64,000 nucleotides of DNA from Cheilinus undulatus (GCF_018320785.1 NC_054873.1:19000196-19064195), one strand, 5' to 3'. Counted from the first letter of the stretch, positions 47,200-60,700 are shown. The notes: generated by a model not told the origin, from the sequence alone. Program-made: numbers and translations.

Positions 47200-47271
47200 G
47201 CAGCTGTTGTGAATGTTTAGGACTGCGCATGTCTGGACTTCCCCATTCGTCTGATCACACAACTTTCTCTG
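47200..47271 (+). other. probable 5' untranslated exon of bcap29
   Basis: Sequence ending 'actttctctg|gtaagc' has a consensus donor at 47272, and a good acceptor ('atcctcacag') ends at 47550, 15 bases before the bcap29 ATG. A short non-coding first exon followed by an exon holding the start codon is usual for this gene family. The transcription start is not known. Confidence 0.5.
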
Positions 47272-47565
47272 GTAAGCAAACAACTCTGTATTATTTTGAA
47301 TGGATTGACAACAAACAAAACAAGAAAATAGGGCCTAAATAGTAAAGCAAACATTTGTGTCTTCCATGATTGAATCGTGTTCTTTACTTTGCATTAATGT
47401 AGGTTAAAGGGAAAAAAAGCTGTGATCTTCAGCTTGTTTGGTAGGAAATGTCGTCATGATAATTTATTGTAACAGTGATTATCATTCGATGGAGAATTCT
47501 TTGTCAGTGGTGCTGTATGTGGAGCTCATCAAAGCTGTTAATCCTCACAGGAAATCACTGCCAAA

Positions 47566-50222
47566 ATGACTCTTCAGTGGACGGCTGTGGCTTTCTTCCT
47601 CTACGCAGAGATAGCAGTCAACCTCATCTTGTGTATACCCTTCATTTCTGCAAGGAGGTATTGCAATTTCCTGCACAACACTAAAACATAAAGTAAGTGA
47701 CACAGTGTGGGGTCAGACCATAGCTTAATGAACCTGGCTGTTGGATAGTAAGTTTTTTACAACAGCATTCTTTAAATAATTGCTATTGCAAACACACATT
47801 GCTTCACATCTATTAAACTATTACATGTACCTTCCACTGTGACAGAACTTCTTTTACAGATTTGTCTGTTTTAATTCAGTGTAGGAGCTGGTGTGTCATC
47901 TGGCTCCTTCTTTATTACCTCCACCAAGGAGGTTATGTGATCGGCAGGGTTTGTTAGTTAGTTAGTTAGTTTGTTTGTTAGCAATATAACTCAAAAAGTT
48001 GTGGATCGATTTTGATGAAATTTTCAGGAAATGTCAGAAATGGCATAAGGAAAAACTGATTAGATTTTGGGAGTGATCCAGATCACTGTCTGGTTTCAGG
48101 AATTTTTTTAACGGATTCTGTACTATTGGGAGATAGGGCTAATGGCGGAGGTCTGCGCTCTCCGAGTGCTTTTCTAGTTTGATATGTGGTCTTAATGTGT
48201 TATTATACCTGTAGTTTATGAGTTGTCTGACTGCATCATTAGCATCATCTGACAGGGTCTTTAGTTTAGTTGTGGCATGACTGTATCATAAAACTTGTAG
48301 TTGATGTGTCCTGTAATGGCATCATTGTTTATATAGTTTATGAGCAGGCTGACTCCATCATTAGCTGTTGATAGTGATACAATATAAGGACAAAAGTATT
48401 TGGACCCCTGGCCATTATACCAACAAAGACAGTAATGACATTGTATTAGGATAAATGTATTTATATTTATATTGGCTTAAAAGTGGCAAAAAAACAGCCC
48501 CATACCATATCATACCATAGGCTATAGCTCTGTTTAAGTCCAGCCACAAATTCTCTATTAGATTGACATCTGGGCTTTCACTGGGCCCGTCCAGAACATT
48601 CACCTTTTTGTCCTTAAGCCATTTCTGTGTGGCTCTCGCTGTGTGTTTTGGGTCATTATCTTGCTGGAAAATAAATTTCCCAGAGCCATAGTTCTCTTGC
48701 AGACTGAATAAGAGTTTCCTTCAGCATTTCTCTATATTTTGCCAAATTCATTTTACCCTCTGCCTGAATAAGCCATCGATGGGCCGGCTGCCAAGAAGCA
48801 TCCCCACAGCATGATGCTGCCACAGTGTCACAGTGGGGATGGTGGGTTTGTGGTGATGTGTGGTGTTTGGTGTCTGCCAAACATAGTGACTTGGATGATG
48901 GGCATAAAGCACTGTTTTGGTCTCTTCAGACTAAAGAACTTTTTCCACTTGGCCATGGAGTCTCCCACATGCCTTTTTTCAAACTCTGGTTGAGATTTAT
49001 TATGAGTTTTCTTAAACAGTGGCTTTCTCTCCCATAAAGCTTTGACTGGTGAAGAACCCAGGCAACAGTTGTTGTATGCAGAGTCTCCATCTCAGCTGCT
49101 AAAGCTTGTAACTCTTTCAAAGTGGTCATTTCACATAAGCGTTGTTCTTGGATTTTGTCTAAGCTAAGATTAACATGAACAAACTCTAGTGACTGTCAGA
49201 ATCTTATTCAAAAACTGCACAAGCAAATTTAAAAGACAAATTTCCCCCTAAGAATGGGTGGCAAATTAGCCTCAATGTCTATTCTCTCACATTTTTAAAA
49301 ATCCATTTCTACTTTTTGGACTTTTCCTGTTGACATGTACTGTTTTTGCCTTCCATAAATAGGTAGTGTTTTGTATTTGTCAGAAAAAATTGTCACAATA
49401 AACATCATTAAAAAAGACCTATGTAAAGTTGGCTGTAAATAAGAGACCTGAAACTGGCAGTTCACACAAGCAACCAGCAGAGTACACTCATGCCTATCTA
49501 TGTAGATCTTGTCTGCATGCTGACTGTTCAACTCGCTGTGCCCTTATGACCTACTTTTTAGATGGCGTTCTGTCTTCAACTTGAGAATCTGGAATTGGTT
49601 ATCTCCATATTGGAACAAGTGCTTCTTCACAATGATCATGGTTCTGATTGTTCTCTTCCTTGGTAAGCAGTCTGCTGACTCATAGACACTGTCAGACACC
49701 GAATAACACAGAATAGACTGACAGCATGTTCCTGGCATCCTGTCAACCCTCAGATGCTGTCCGTGAGGTGCAGAAGTACTCTGGACCTGAGCCCATGAAG
49801 GACGCCAAGGTGAACCCAAATGTGTACGACCACGTCCACATGAAGCTGTTCAGATCCCAGAGGAACCTCTACATATCTGGCTTCTCTCTCTTCCTCTGGC
49901 TGTCAGTCTCTTTTTTTTCATGTTTACTCACATTAGTAACTCTGTGACCCTTTTCTTCTGTATACTTTCACTTTCTTCAATCTTTGCTTACCCTGTCCTG
50001 TGTTTCCTTTCCATCTCCTGGTGCTCCTCTCTCTTTGTCCTGTGATCACAGTATAATGCGGCGGATTGTCACCTTGCTAAACCAGGTTGCTGTCACTTTG
50101 GAGGACAGTGCAGGTCTTCAGGTGCAGATGGACAGTGCTGTCATAGCAGCCAAGCAACACCAGGAGGACAACCTGACACTCAAACAGGTCACACTTAACC
50201 AGAGTTGGTTGACAGAACTTGA

Positions 50223-50271
<49 letters not shown>

Positions 50272-52836
50272 ACATTGTAGTCTTCTTTGGTATGTTTTAT
50301 AATTGACCATTTTAACATGGCGGCCATTTTTCAAACATAATCAGGGTAGGAGACCAAAATGCTGTTTAATTATTATACAGCTGCTGAGTTCGGGAAGGAA
50401 AAGCTACACCAAAACCACAAATTTTGATAATTTGTCAGCAACCACCAGACAGTTGCTAATGTTAGCATCTTCCCACCCTCTAGCTAATATTACTGTTAGC
50501 TAAGAAGGAGATGCTTACATCGTTTTTTTCATTCTTATGAAAAAAAAAATGTCAATAACAACCTTTTAGGTTTTGATAAATCATTAGCTAACATCAGTCA
50601 GCTAATGTCAGACCTATATGACCAAATCTTGGCAAGTATTAGCTAGATTGGAATTAGCTACTTCCTAGCTAGCAGTAATTGACAGAGGCTTAATGTTTGC
50701 TGTTGCCTGCTAGCTAACAGGTTGTCTAATGTGTGTCCCAAATAGCATACCACTGTACTAAATGTTACATATTTTGAGTGCATAAGTGCATGTGGTTCAT
50801 TGACACTGCTGGGTATACTTCTCTATTAGTAGCGACTTCCTGTTAGCACAAAACAGAGCGCAAACTGGGAGAATGCTAACCTGTTATGGTTTAGTGCTCT
50901 GTACTGTATTTAAGTGTACTGTATTACAGTCGACTAATAGAAGTAAGTGATTTGAGACACTCTACGCCTCTTTCGTAGCCTATAATATGGTAACGATTAA
51001 AAGGTTATGCTAGCTAACTGGTTATGCAGTATGTTATTTTAGCTAAAACTTTAGCCCAATACCAGCTGCAATGTTTTCATTTGGAGATCATTTAAAAAAA
51101 AAAAAATAGAAATATGATAATGATGGTTGGATTCCCCATTGTTCATTGAAATTACCACCTGAAGACACAGCAACGCAACCAAGCAGCATTGAAACTCCCA
51201 CTGTGAATGTAATGTCAGGAAAAATTGACTCTATTTGATCATAGCATATGAGTACAGTGTAAGACCAAACAGTAAAAAGCCTTAGTCACTTTTGCCCCAT
51301 GAGTGAAGTTACCCTCTAAGAGTTCCAGTTGGCTTGTAGGGGCCAACATTAACACAATAAGGATGATGTACTGAACTACTCTCCTGAGTGATGAGTGGTC
51401 AAAAGTGTTTTGTGTCTATCATCAAATCTATTAAATCTAGTGTGTATAACTTGAAAAATGTTTTTTAAAAAATAATTAATAAATTTGGGTTGATGGGACA
51501 GAGAGTTAAAAAGAAAACAACTGATTAAACCGAAACGATATATTTCAACTTGAGTCATACATAGGCTACTCTTATTTATTTCCACTAAAACATTTATGTA
51601 ATCAGTTATGACACATACAGTGTTTGGAGTGTTTTCATATTGTTTGGTTATGCAGTGTGGTTCAAAGTGCACCATTCAGTCTTTGTTTCATGTAATACTG
51701 TAGTACTGAATATTGCCACTGCTGTGATTCAGTCATAGGTAAACAGCCACATGCTTAGTAACAAGCTGAAAATAGTAGTAAAAGTTGAAAGTCACAGCAT
51801 ACAGCACTTTCAACTCCCCTAACTAGTTCCACTTTTTGACAAAAAGACTGGCAAAGCAACCCAAACATTCTCCTGCACTCCATTATTCTGTCTCTATAGT
51901 TACCACGGAGCAGCTAATGTGAAGCATGAATATTTAGTTATATGTTGAAATTTATCATAAAACCAGTGAAATAAAGAGTATGCTGTGTAGTTCTGAGGAA
52001 TGTCAGTGGTTCATAAAGCCTGCACTAAAGTATTTTAGAACTCCTGGCACATACAGAGTTATAAATATTAAGTAAAGTCCTGGCGATGCTCTCCTTGGAA
52101 AGATTGTCGTCCAGTCAGATGGCTTGGTTCAGAACAAGCTGCTGTATAAGTTTGCATTAATACGTAAAATTATTACAGTAATATGTATTTAGTATGTGCT
52201 CACATGCTGGCTGATGGTAATTAAAGGGACCCCTCTGTCCTCAGGCTCTCCTTGATGAGGACAGAGCCATGTCAGCAAAAAACCAGCAGCTGAAGCTGGA
52301 GGCTGAGAGGCTGGCAGGTCAAGTGAAGGTTGCAGAAGAAGGTGAGTAACAATCTCAACTTTCATACAAGATAATGTGACACTTTACACCTTAGAACAAC
52401 TCATAAAGCATTCGTGAAATTGACAATGTTTGAATGAAATTTGACAATGACAATATGTTTCAGTGATACTGTTAGACATTAGCAGATCTTAGACCACATT
52501 ACTACTTTGAAACATCATCTGTTTAATTACAGACAGGCATAACTTTCAGAGACATTGATGCTATTAAGTATAGATCGGAGCATGGATATAATTCTCTTTG
52601 TATAGCTGTGCGAAAGTCCCAGGCTGAAGTTGAGGCCATGAAGAGGCAGGCTAAAGGTTTGGCACAGGAGTATGACAGACTATTGAGGGAACACCATCAA
52701 CTACAGGTAAAATCACAGGAAGATACAAAACCACAAAATACTTCTGCTAATCCCGCTTACCTCTGAATGGTTATTTTTTAATTTCTTCTCTTGTCCACAG
52801 AATCCACAGAGCAGTGCAGACAAAAAGGATCAGTAA
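47566..52836 (+). CDS. bcap29: B-cell receptor-associated protein 29
   Basis: Coding exons 47566-47657, 49562-49662, 49754-49901, 50052-50187, 52245-52341, 52606-52706 and 52801-52836 join in phase to 236 residues (human BCAP29 is 241). The protein is an ER membrane chaperone and sorting factor of the BAP29/BAP31 family that helps export membrane proteins. Seen: start 'MTLQWTAVAFFLYAEI', three hydrophobic segments (about 7-27, 44-64, 103-123), the signature 'HMKLFRSQRNLYISGFSLFL' (92-111), a long charged coiled-coil region from about 125 to 226, and a C-terminal KKDQ that fits the KKxx ER-retrieval signal. 'MTLQW', 'WNK-F-T' and 'RSQRNLYISGF' fit BCAP29 better than BCAP31, which has 'RAQRNLYIAGF'. 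The BCAP31-type caspase site (AAVD) is not seen. Intron 4 (50188-52244) contains a (TA)n tract. AATAAA at 52969-52974 is the likely polyadenylation signal. Confidence 0.93.
47920..48180 (+). repeat. common interspersed repeat in bcap29 intron 1
   Basis: It begins 'tacctccaccaaggaggtta', has a (GTTA)n stretch, then 'gttgtggatcgattttgatg' and 'gtgatccagatcactgtctg', and ends 'tggcggaggtctgcgctctc' with 'gagtgcttttctagtt'. I recognise this as a sequence found at high copy in many fish genomes. I do not assign a superfamily with confidence. Confidence 0.75.
48400..49150 (-). pseudogene. degenerate Tc1/mariner-like transposase in bcap29 intron 1
   Basis: On the minus strand the order is: 'NLNQSLKKGMWETPWPSGKS' (about 48970-49060), 'HHPHCDTVA' with 'MLWGCFL'-like sequence in a shifted frame (48790-48830), 'FQQDNDPKHTA' (about 48640-48670, shifted frame), 'KVNVLDGPSESPDVNLIENL' (48540-48600). 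These are the Tc1 DDE core motifs. Frames change several times, so it is dead. It is antisense to the host gene. Confidence 0.8.
50226..50269. repeat. (TA)n microsatellite in bcap29 intron 4
   Basis: About 44 bases of TA dinucleotide directly after the fourth intron's start region. It produces artefactual Ile-Tyr repeats in the open frames of both strands. Confidence 0.95.
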
Positions 52837-53044
52837 CCGACAGACAAAAGTCATACTGTTAGTTCCATGGATATCTTTTTCCATCTTAGTACTCTAAAGA
52901 TGTATATGTAGTATTTCATGACTTAGTGGAAACAGATGACTCTTTTTCATTGATTTTACCAAAGAGAAAATAAAGAAACAAAATCAAAGACAATGGTTGC
53001 TTATTGTCATGCAAAGAAGGGATACAGTCATCTTATAGGTGGTT

Positions 53045-53185
53045 TTGTGGTTGTGTTCTGGATGTCCTTGCATATAACCAGGGATATGGGAAAATAATCT
53101 GTTAAAAAAAATAACAACAGAACAGAAAAGAGTAAGGGGTGGATGTAGCGGGTAAGCACGGCCTAAGTACTGTCCAGGTTAACGA
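53045..53185 (+). repeat. dispersed repeat family 5, copy B
   Basis: It is homologous to 41340-41490 (shared 'gatgtccttgca'-like, 'accagggat', 'taaggggtggatgt' and 'ggtaagcacggcctaagt'). It abuts the purine-rich array that starts at about 53185, so it may be the 5' module of that composite element. Confidence 0.65.
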
Positions 53186-54110
53186 AATTGGGCATGTAAA
53201 GTGGTGAAAAGAAGTAAACACTGGCAAAATGGGTTAACAGAGGCAACAACACAAGTGGCAAAACAGGTTCAAGTGGCAAAAATAGGCAGAAAAAGCAGTG
53301 AAATAGGATAATAAAGCAGCAAAATGTGTTAAAAGTGGCAAAATGGGTTAACAGAGGCAACAGCACAAGTGGCAAAACAGGTTAAAGTGGCAAAAATGGG
53401 CAGAATAAGCAGTGAAATAGGATAATAAAGCAGCAAAATGGGTTAAAAGTAGCAAAAACGGGCAGAAACGGTTGTGAAAAGGGGTTACTTTAAAAAGAGA
53501 TGTAATTAAGGTGGAAAATGGGCACACACATTTATGAAATTCAGTTAAAGTGGGTAAAAATGAGCAGAAGGTTGTGAGTAGGGTTTATTAGAGACAAAAA
53601 TAGATTGAAAGTGGCAAAAATGTACAGAAAAGGGGGTGGAATAGGATTAAAAGTAGCAAAATGAGTTATAGTGGCAAAAAACAAGCAGGAAAAGTGGTGA
53701 AAAGGGTTAACAACTGAAAATGAATTTAAAGGAGCAAATGGAATAATTAGTAATGTGGTTAAAAATGTAAACAGTTTGCTTAAAAGTGGCAAAAACTAGC
53801 AGAAAATGTTGTGGAAAAAATATTTGAGATAAAACTGGACTGAAATTGGCAAAACCTGCCAGAAAATTGATTAAAAATATTGGCAAAAATAGGTTGAAAG
53901 TGGCAAAAATTGGTAAACAGAGGCAATAAAAATCAGCAGAAGGTTAAAAAAAAACTGGGTCAAAAGTGGCAAAATGGGCAGAAAAATGTGTACAATTGAT
54001 GAAAAGTGGCGCCAAAACTAGAACAATGCTACTGATGCAACACAAATACATTAATTTTATAAAATATCGCAACTTTGAGGCCCATTCTTTGGGCAGGGTG
54101 TCTAGTCTCT
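53186..54110 (+). repeat. composite repeat family 4, copy 3
   Basis: Purine-rich tandem sequence (53200-54010) of 'aaaagtggcaaaatgggtta' type includes a near-exact duplication of about 120 bases (53220-53340 and 53335-53460 share 'acagaggcaacaacacaagt'-like units). The 3' module 'gaggcccattctttgggcag' at 54077-54096 matches 29440-29465 and resembles 62193-62230. Its left neighbour is repeat family 5, not the 5' module of copies 2 and 4. Confidence 0.7.
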
Positions 54111-54290
54111 GGTCATTTATTAGTACTGAGAGCCCTCTGCTTGTGGAACAGTTTTCCCATTCTGATGCTGAGTCTGAACTTCAGCACATCATCTCAGTCA
54201 GGTCTACATGTCTTATTACCGCCACATTAGTTGCTGCCATTACAGCAGTTGAACAGGTGTACCTAATAAAGGTGATTGTATGAAGTCAGG
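54111..54290 (+). repeat. fragment of a fish repeat ending in 'acctaataaag'
   Basis: The end 'gaacaggtgtacctaataaa' is a frequent terminus of a dispersed element in fish genomes. The start is unclear and may overlap the neighbouring composite repeat. Confidence 0.45.
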
Positions 54291-54540
54291 GTCAGCTTAA
54301 GAATTTTTATATTGATGTTGAAAGAAGTATCATCAAGTAATAACCTTTAGAATAATGGAATTACTGAGGATGTTCCTGCCTATTTGGATCTGCATGTTGC
54401 CCACGCTTGTTGCAAGGAAATTTAATTAATGCTGCCTTCATAATCCTCCTCTTGTTGTGTTATAACCTGGAGAAATACGATCAAGCCATGAACAAAAGAC
54501 TGACACAATGCATTTGAATTCTGTCATTTGAAATATCAAA

Positions 54541-54798
54541 TTTATTCATAAAAATGAAGACAACCATTATAAAATACGGCACAATTAATTTTTTTCATTT
54601 TCTACAAAAGGTTGCAATTAATGAAAAAAACACAACAATATGAATGTATACATTCCAGAAATTAAAAAAAAACATATGTCTCCACAAATCCTGTACAAAT
54701 ATTTACTTTGTGTGCTACGAAAAGTGTCCACAGTGATTCTCTGTACATGCGATGTGCTCTATGGAGCTTGGCCGTAAGAGACCAGATTGTGCTGAGGC
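54541..54798 (-). other. slco1c1-like 3' untranslated region
   Basis: Minus-strand sequence after the stop codon; an AATAAA signal on that strand (tttatt at 54541-54546) marks a probable end. Bounds are inferred. Confidence 0.45.
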
Positions 54799-57700
54799 TC
54801 ATAAACGTGTCTCTCTGTCAGGATTGCGGTCTGACGCGGGTATGAAGTGCTCACAGTGCGTGAAGCTGTTGTCTTCCTTCTGTAGTGTCTCTAACTCTGA
54901 GCTCCCATTGGTCAGGGCGTTTTTCTCCTCTCTCCTGATGTGTCTTTTGAGAAGAGCAAAGCCAGGGATACAGAGGAAGAAAGAGACCGTCCTCAAGCCA
55001 AGCGTCAGGCCCAGGTATACGATCCTGGAAAAGAAAAAAAAAAAAAAAAAAAACAGAGAAAGGAAAAATGAAAACTGTTATGGTAAAAACCGAGGGAAAC
55101 CTTTAACTCAACAGTCTTTACTAAAGTTCCTGTAAAGTGAAATCCAAAATTTGTGTCTAAAAAAACTTGATAGATGGAATAAACCTGTTGTTAACATGTG
55201 AAAACACTGAGATCTATGTGTGACTGAATTTTGGATTCAGACCATGAGAAAGTCTTTCACCTCTTTCATGGCTTGGCTTTATTTGGGCCTTTGGTTTGTT
55301 CATTGTGAGGTTAATTTGCCAACTCTATCAGCCACATTGGCCTACAGCTTGTTCAAAAAAAGCATAATAACATAGAAATTTGTGACAGAAAACAGACCTA
55401 TGTCTGTGGCAACTCAGGCAACTGCGCTCTGGTCAGAATTCACTGTAAGGTCAGGGGGCAGGCTAATTGCTTAAGTATGTGTCTATCTTTTACTTGAACC
55501 AGATGCAGCAAGAACAAACATCTTACCTGCTGAAAGTGTGTTTTAATCTATATCAATCCTATATTTAGGCCCTGTCCACAAGGCAACGAGTTCAGGAGTA
55601 TATGCCATGGTGTTTCATCCACAGGGAAATTGCATTTTGGGAGGCCGTAAACACTACTTTTCTAAACCGGGTCCCAGAGTGTACAAATCTCTAAACTCTT
55701 GACGTTTTGTCTCCGTGTGGACAGCCAACTGCATCTTTCTTGAAACCATTACATCACACATATCATAGCCCACTTAGGCCGCATGCCAAACCAAAACAAC
55801 TATAGCAGATTACAGGGCTGTGTTCATACTGCAGAATCTACTGAGCTTATTACGGCTTTTACAGCAAAATCTGATTCTCCTTGACCACCACCATGAACAG
55901 CACATACCAGTAGTTCTTAAATCTACCACGGTAAACATCCAGAAGGCAACCAAGAGAAAGTTTTGGCAGTTTTCTGTAATCTTGTTCTCTCTTTTGGTGC
56001 ATTTCTGTGGCAGTGTTACAGTGCCACTTACAGGCTTGGCATATATACTAAAGCATTTTCAGTCATTTTCAGTGGTTCAATGCTTACGCAGGCATTTCCT
56101 GAAACAATACAGTGTTTATGGAAAACTTTTTCAAAACCAAACGGAAATATTTCGTTTTCATCTCAGTGTGGACAAAGCCTTAGTCCTGGATGATTTAAAG
56201 AAGCAGACTGTGGCTTTGTCTCTCTCAAAGCAGCAAGAGTTCAAGCCTCCTGTCTGTCAGTATTATGATGCTAAAGTTCAGTAGAGTATCTGATGGTATG
56301 TTCCTGGCACAACAGAAGCCTCAATGCTAATTATCATTGAAGATTTTTATTTTGAAGAGCAACATCAGGAAATGGTGTTTTTAGCAGCAATTTAACAACG
56401 ACGATGTCTCATAAACGGGAGAGAGAAACATACAACCAAAAAAAAAAGAAATAAGAAAATTCAGTGGCTCTGTACAAAGTGTTATTCTTCAAAGCCTTTT
56501 ACTGAATGATTATCAGAGTACAGTGTATAGTTAGTAGAACCGGTGTGCATTACTTTTCTGTAAGACATTTGCATTTCACTGCTGCTACTACTACAGTAGT
56601 AAATAACTCATTCTAATTTCTAATATCTTTACTTGTGTTCAGGCGGCTTCTGGGTCACTACCTTTTTAAGTAAGCGATACTGTAAACTAACACCAAACTA
56701 AGCAAAAGGTATAGGTCATCTTCATGAACTGTGCCCTTTAAAAGTGGTAAATTTGGATACAGCAAACATGGCACTGACACCGGTACCATGCTTGTGCTAA
56801 AGCTACATGTCATTTTTTAACATGCTACCATTAGCAAAGGTTCTATTCATAGAATTAAGTATCTCCAGTTTTCATCAGTTGAATAATTTATCTTCCAAAA
56901 AGCACATGCAGGAATCTTACAGGACAGCTATGATGTAAAAGATATATTATTTCAAAGTGAACCCTAGTGTTTACCAGACAACCCTGTGAATAATGCATAG
57001 AGTTTATAGACAAGGCCATATGGATCATATTACCTGTAGGATGAGGTGTTGTATATTCTGCACGCTCCTCTTCCTGCACACATTTTGTATCCCCACTTGA
57101 GGCACGTTTTGTCAATTATTGCTCCAAAATATATTGGGGCAGGAATTCCAGCTGTTGAGGGATTTATACAAGTTGTTAATTAAAGGAAAGACCAAAGACA
57201 AGATAGAAAAAAGAGAGTAATAATAAATATTGTTTGACTTATAATGCTGATATGTCAAAAACAGGCCACTTAAAACTTCATTTTCACAAATATATAATGA
57301 TGTACCAAATGTAAAGATTTTCCCCCATACACACAAATTTCAGTACTAGACATAGAGTAATCCCAGCGTCAGGAGGAGCAGTGCCAGCTCTGAGGAGGCT
57401 TCTAAGATCTTGACATTCACTCTAATGGTACATTTCTACCAAGCAGTCCAGTTTGGTATGGTTTGATACAGTAAATCCTGATTTTGCTTTCCTTTACAGC
57501 TAACTGAACTGTATCTTGGTAGGTGGGAGTGTAAGCCTTATCAGCTATGTAATAGCGTGGCATCATAGCAGCACAAAAGAGTGTAACCTAGCAATTACTT
57601 GGTTTAGACGAATGGCACAAAGCAATAGACAGAGGTAAACAATAGAGGAAATACTCTTTTGTTTTCTTTTAGCATATAGTGGTTTATTTCAAAAAAAAAT

Positions 57701-60700
57701 ACAAGAAGTGATTATTCTATTGACTAATTAATGGACTGCAGTGTGTCTAGCACCCTTTAAGCCTGGTTAATATGACGGATAGACATTGTTCCAACACCGT
57801 GGTGACCCACACTGTTATGAGTCCTACATACTTGTGCACTGGTGTGTCTGCATCATACTGCAAGCCACATTTCCTGCTTGGTTGTGTACAGAAAACCAAG
57901 GTAACAGCAGCTGGCCTCAACATGTAGTTAGATTTTTTTTAAGAGATGCTACATGAGCTACAGTACATGTCTAGGCCTCTGGTATGGTTTGGGCTAAGTG
58001 GACCTACAGCATATTGATAAGAACAATCCATCTGGGTACTTTGACATAACAATGACGATCCATCCAAAACAAACGGCACTAAATGGGGAAAACTGGGACT
58101 TAAGTAACTTGAAAGCTTAAAATACAAAAAACTGTACAATTTAACAGTTACAGAAGACCCAAGTGAGGCAAGTGAGTTGCGCATAAAGTTCTTACTTCTC
58201 TGAAAAAAGACTGGCATAATATTATAAAATAAACAGAGTTATGTGTATATACACTTGACTGTCAGAAGAAACTGGAAGCCTGACCATAACTAAGGATGTT
58301 TCCAAGCGTCTACCCTATTTGACTAAATGCTCATTTAAATTTCTTTTGACTAGTTTAAAGTTGAAAAAACCCCTAGAAAACAGTCAAATTCGTCCCAGGG
58401 TCATTGTGTCAGCAGGTGTGATGTTAGCCTGATATACTCTCTACAGCATGGCTAACAATATAGCGCCACCTGCCTTCGTTCTTCTTTGTAGATTAATATT
58501 GTGCTTTGATGTGTGGCTTCTTTTCACTTCAGGTGAGTATTTATGTGTGAGTTCAACTCTTGACAGCCTACATACCACTTTATTTCCATTTACTACTTAA
58601 AACTGTCATACTGCGCTATTCCTGCTTACACGCTAACCTCTTAGTCACTGCCGGGCTTCTCATATTTAAATCCGGTGAAGTGCCAGACAGGAAAGCAGCG
58701 GCCTCTAGTGGCGGGAGGTTCATTACAGTTTAAAAGTGCATTATAGACCTGGATTTCAAGCCTGTGATTATAAAAAATTATAAAGTTATTAGTTTAAACA
58801 ACTCGTAAATCCCATGCTGGCTAATTCGATAAACTAATTTAACCGTTTTACCGATTAACTGCGCACATCCCAAACCATAACACCAACAGGAACATCCTGG
58901 AAGGCTCTCCACAAGATTGGTGGGCTTGTTTTTCTTCAAAATGGTGATTTTGTACTGCTTTTATCAACACTACAGTGTAGATTTGACACAGAGAACAAAT
59001 CAATCTTTAGGGTGGGATAGGTAATACCCTTACAGAGGGGTGCAGAAAAATAGGATTGTGTAGATCGTTATTTTGGTACCTCTCCCATCTTTTGACAGTG
59101 AAAACTGGACTGTTTGATGGAAAGGCAGCTTAAGTGGATCATGTGCACAGAATACTGAAAATGGTTCTCACCAAGGGTGCGAGTAGCTAAGGTGTGAATT
59201 CCAAGAGCAAGGGATTTTAGCTCCGGCTTAATACACCTACAAGCACAAGACAGAGAGGTTAAAAAAGACTCAACTTTTACTCTGGAACATAGACATTTAT
59301 TGATTTTGTACTGGAAAAAGTAATAAAAAGTCTTAGAAATAACACTCCACTGATGATATGTTTGAAGGTAAAATTGCTTATGAAAGCTTCAAGGCAAACT
59401 TCAGATTGTTCTCTTTTCAATTACTCATGACGCATTTTATCAGATGATACTGTATCCTGTGAAAGTGCAAGAAAAATATAACAGCAGGAATTTCAATCTG
59501 TCCAAGAATGAGCAGATGATATATTGCTTTAAGAAAGGAACGAGTCAACTGATGCCATTGTTTTTCACACAGGTCCACACAAATTTTTTTCCCAACAAAC
59601 CTGACTAGCAGAACAAAGCCAGGTGTTCCCCCCAGAGAGATGATGAAGGAGCTGACCACAGACAGAGCCAGGAAGTATGGAAATATTTTGTCACAGCTGT
59701 CTCTGCGTGGACACTGGCCCAGAGTGGCTGTCAGGTTGCCGGTAGGGTTTTCAGCCAGCGATATACAAGTGCAATTATTAAAAACCTGCAAAGAGTCAGT
59801 AATAAGTAATAAGTCATTGATAAAAGGCAGATCTACATAGGTAAATAATTCTGCAACACACCCTGAGCACCATGTGCTACATTGCAGATATCAGCAGATG
59901 TCGTGTCCATAAAGTTTGCATGATAAAACAAATGTTTGCTGGACCCCACTGGCTGGAAATAAAATCAGTCATATTTATATTATTTTCTCTCAGTTACCAG
60001 TTATCACTTAATAAATTATTTTATCATCTACCCTGTAAATTTTAGTTTCCCCTTGTAAATAGTATCACATTTTGTGCTTTTATTTTGAATGCCGAGAAAC
60101 AGAAGTGCAGAACAGGCGAGCATTTGATGCAATATAGAACTCCAAATGTTGTATTCACTCAACTCCCTCAACAGTAAAATAAGTAATCAAGCCCCTTATG
60201 TATGTCTGACCGTGTTTCTGCCAGATCCAATGGACGAGGTGCATCCGGCCCAACAAGGAGACATGTACGTGATCCCATTCTCTCCGCACACTGGATCCCA
60301 TTCTCTCTTTGAGCACAAGCATCCTGAGTTACAGTTGGAGAGGAGAGACTGCTCCTGATAAGACAGGCCTTCCAATCTGTGTGCGACAACACGAAGAAAA
60401 TGCATATTTTATCGACAGCTCAAATGAAAAATGCATCAAATAGGAAGCCACTATCATTACCGTGCATGGAATATCAAAGCAAATGTTACTGAGAAAAAAG
60501 GCAGTATTCACAAAACCTATTACCTATTCCACTTAGATTCAAGAATAAAGTGTCTAGACTTTACAAACCCAGTGTATGAAACTGTGATGCCCGCCACCTT
60601 GGAGTTCTCACAGCCCATAGCTAAGAAGAAAAGTGAAAAGAAGTAGCCCAGTAAGGAGGTCCCAAATGCAAATTTGGCTGCTTCCATGATGCCAAGCTTA

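Noticed and set aside
50000-50330. Ile-Tyr repeat proteins on both strands
   Set aside because: Translation of the (TA)n tract in bcap29 intron 4.
55820-56284. 154-codon open frame (+) in an slco1c1 intron
   Set aside because: It spans a MITE with clear inverted ends and has no transposase motif.
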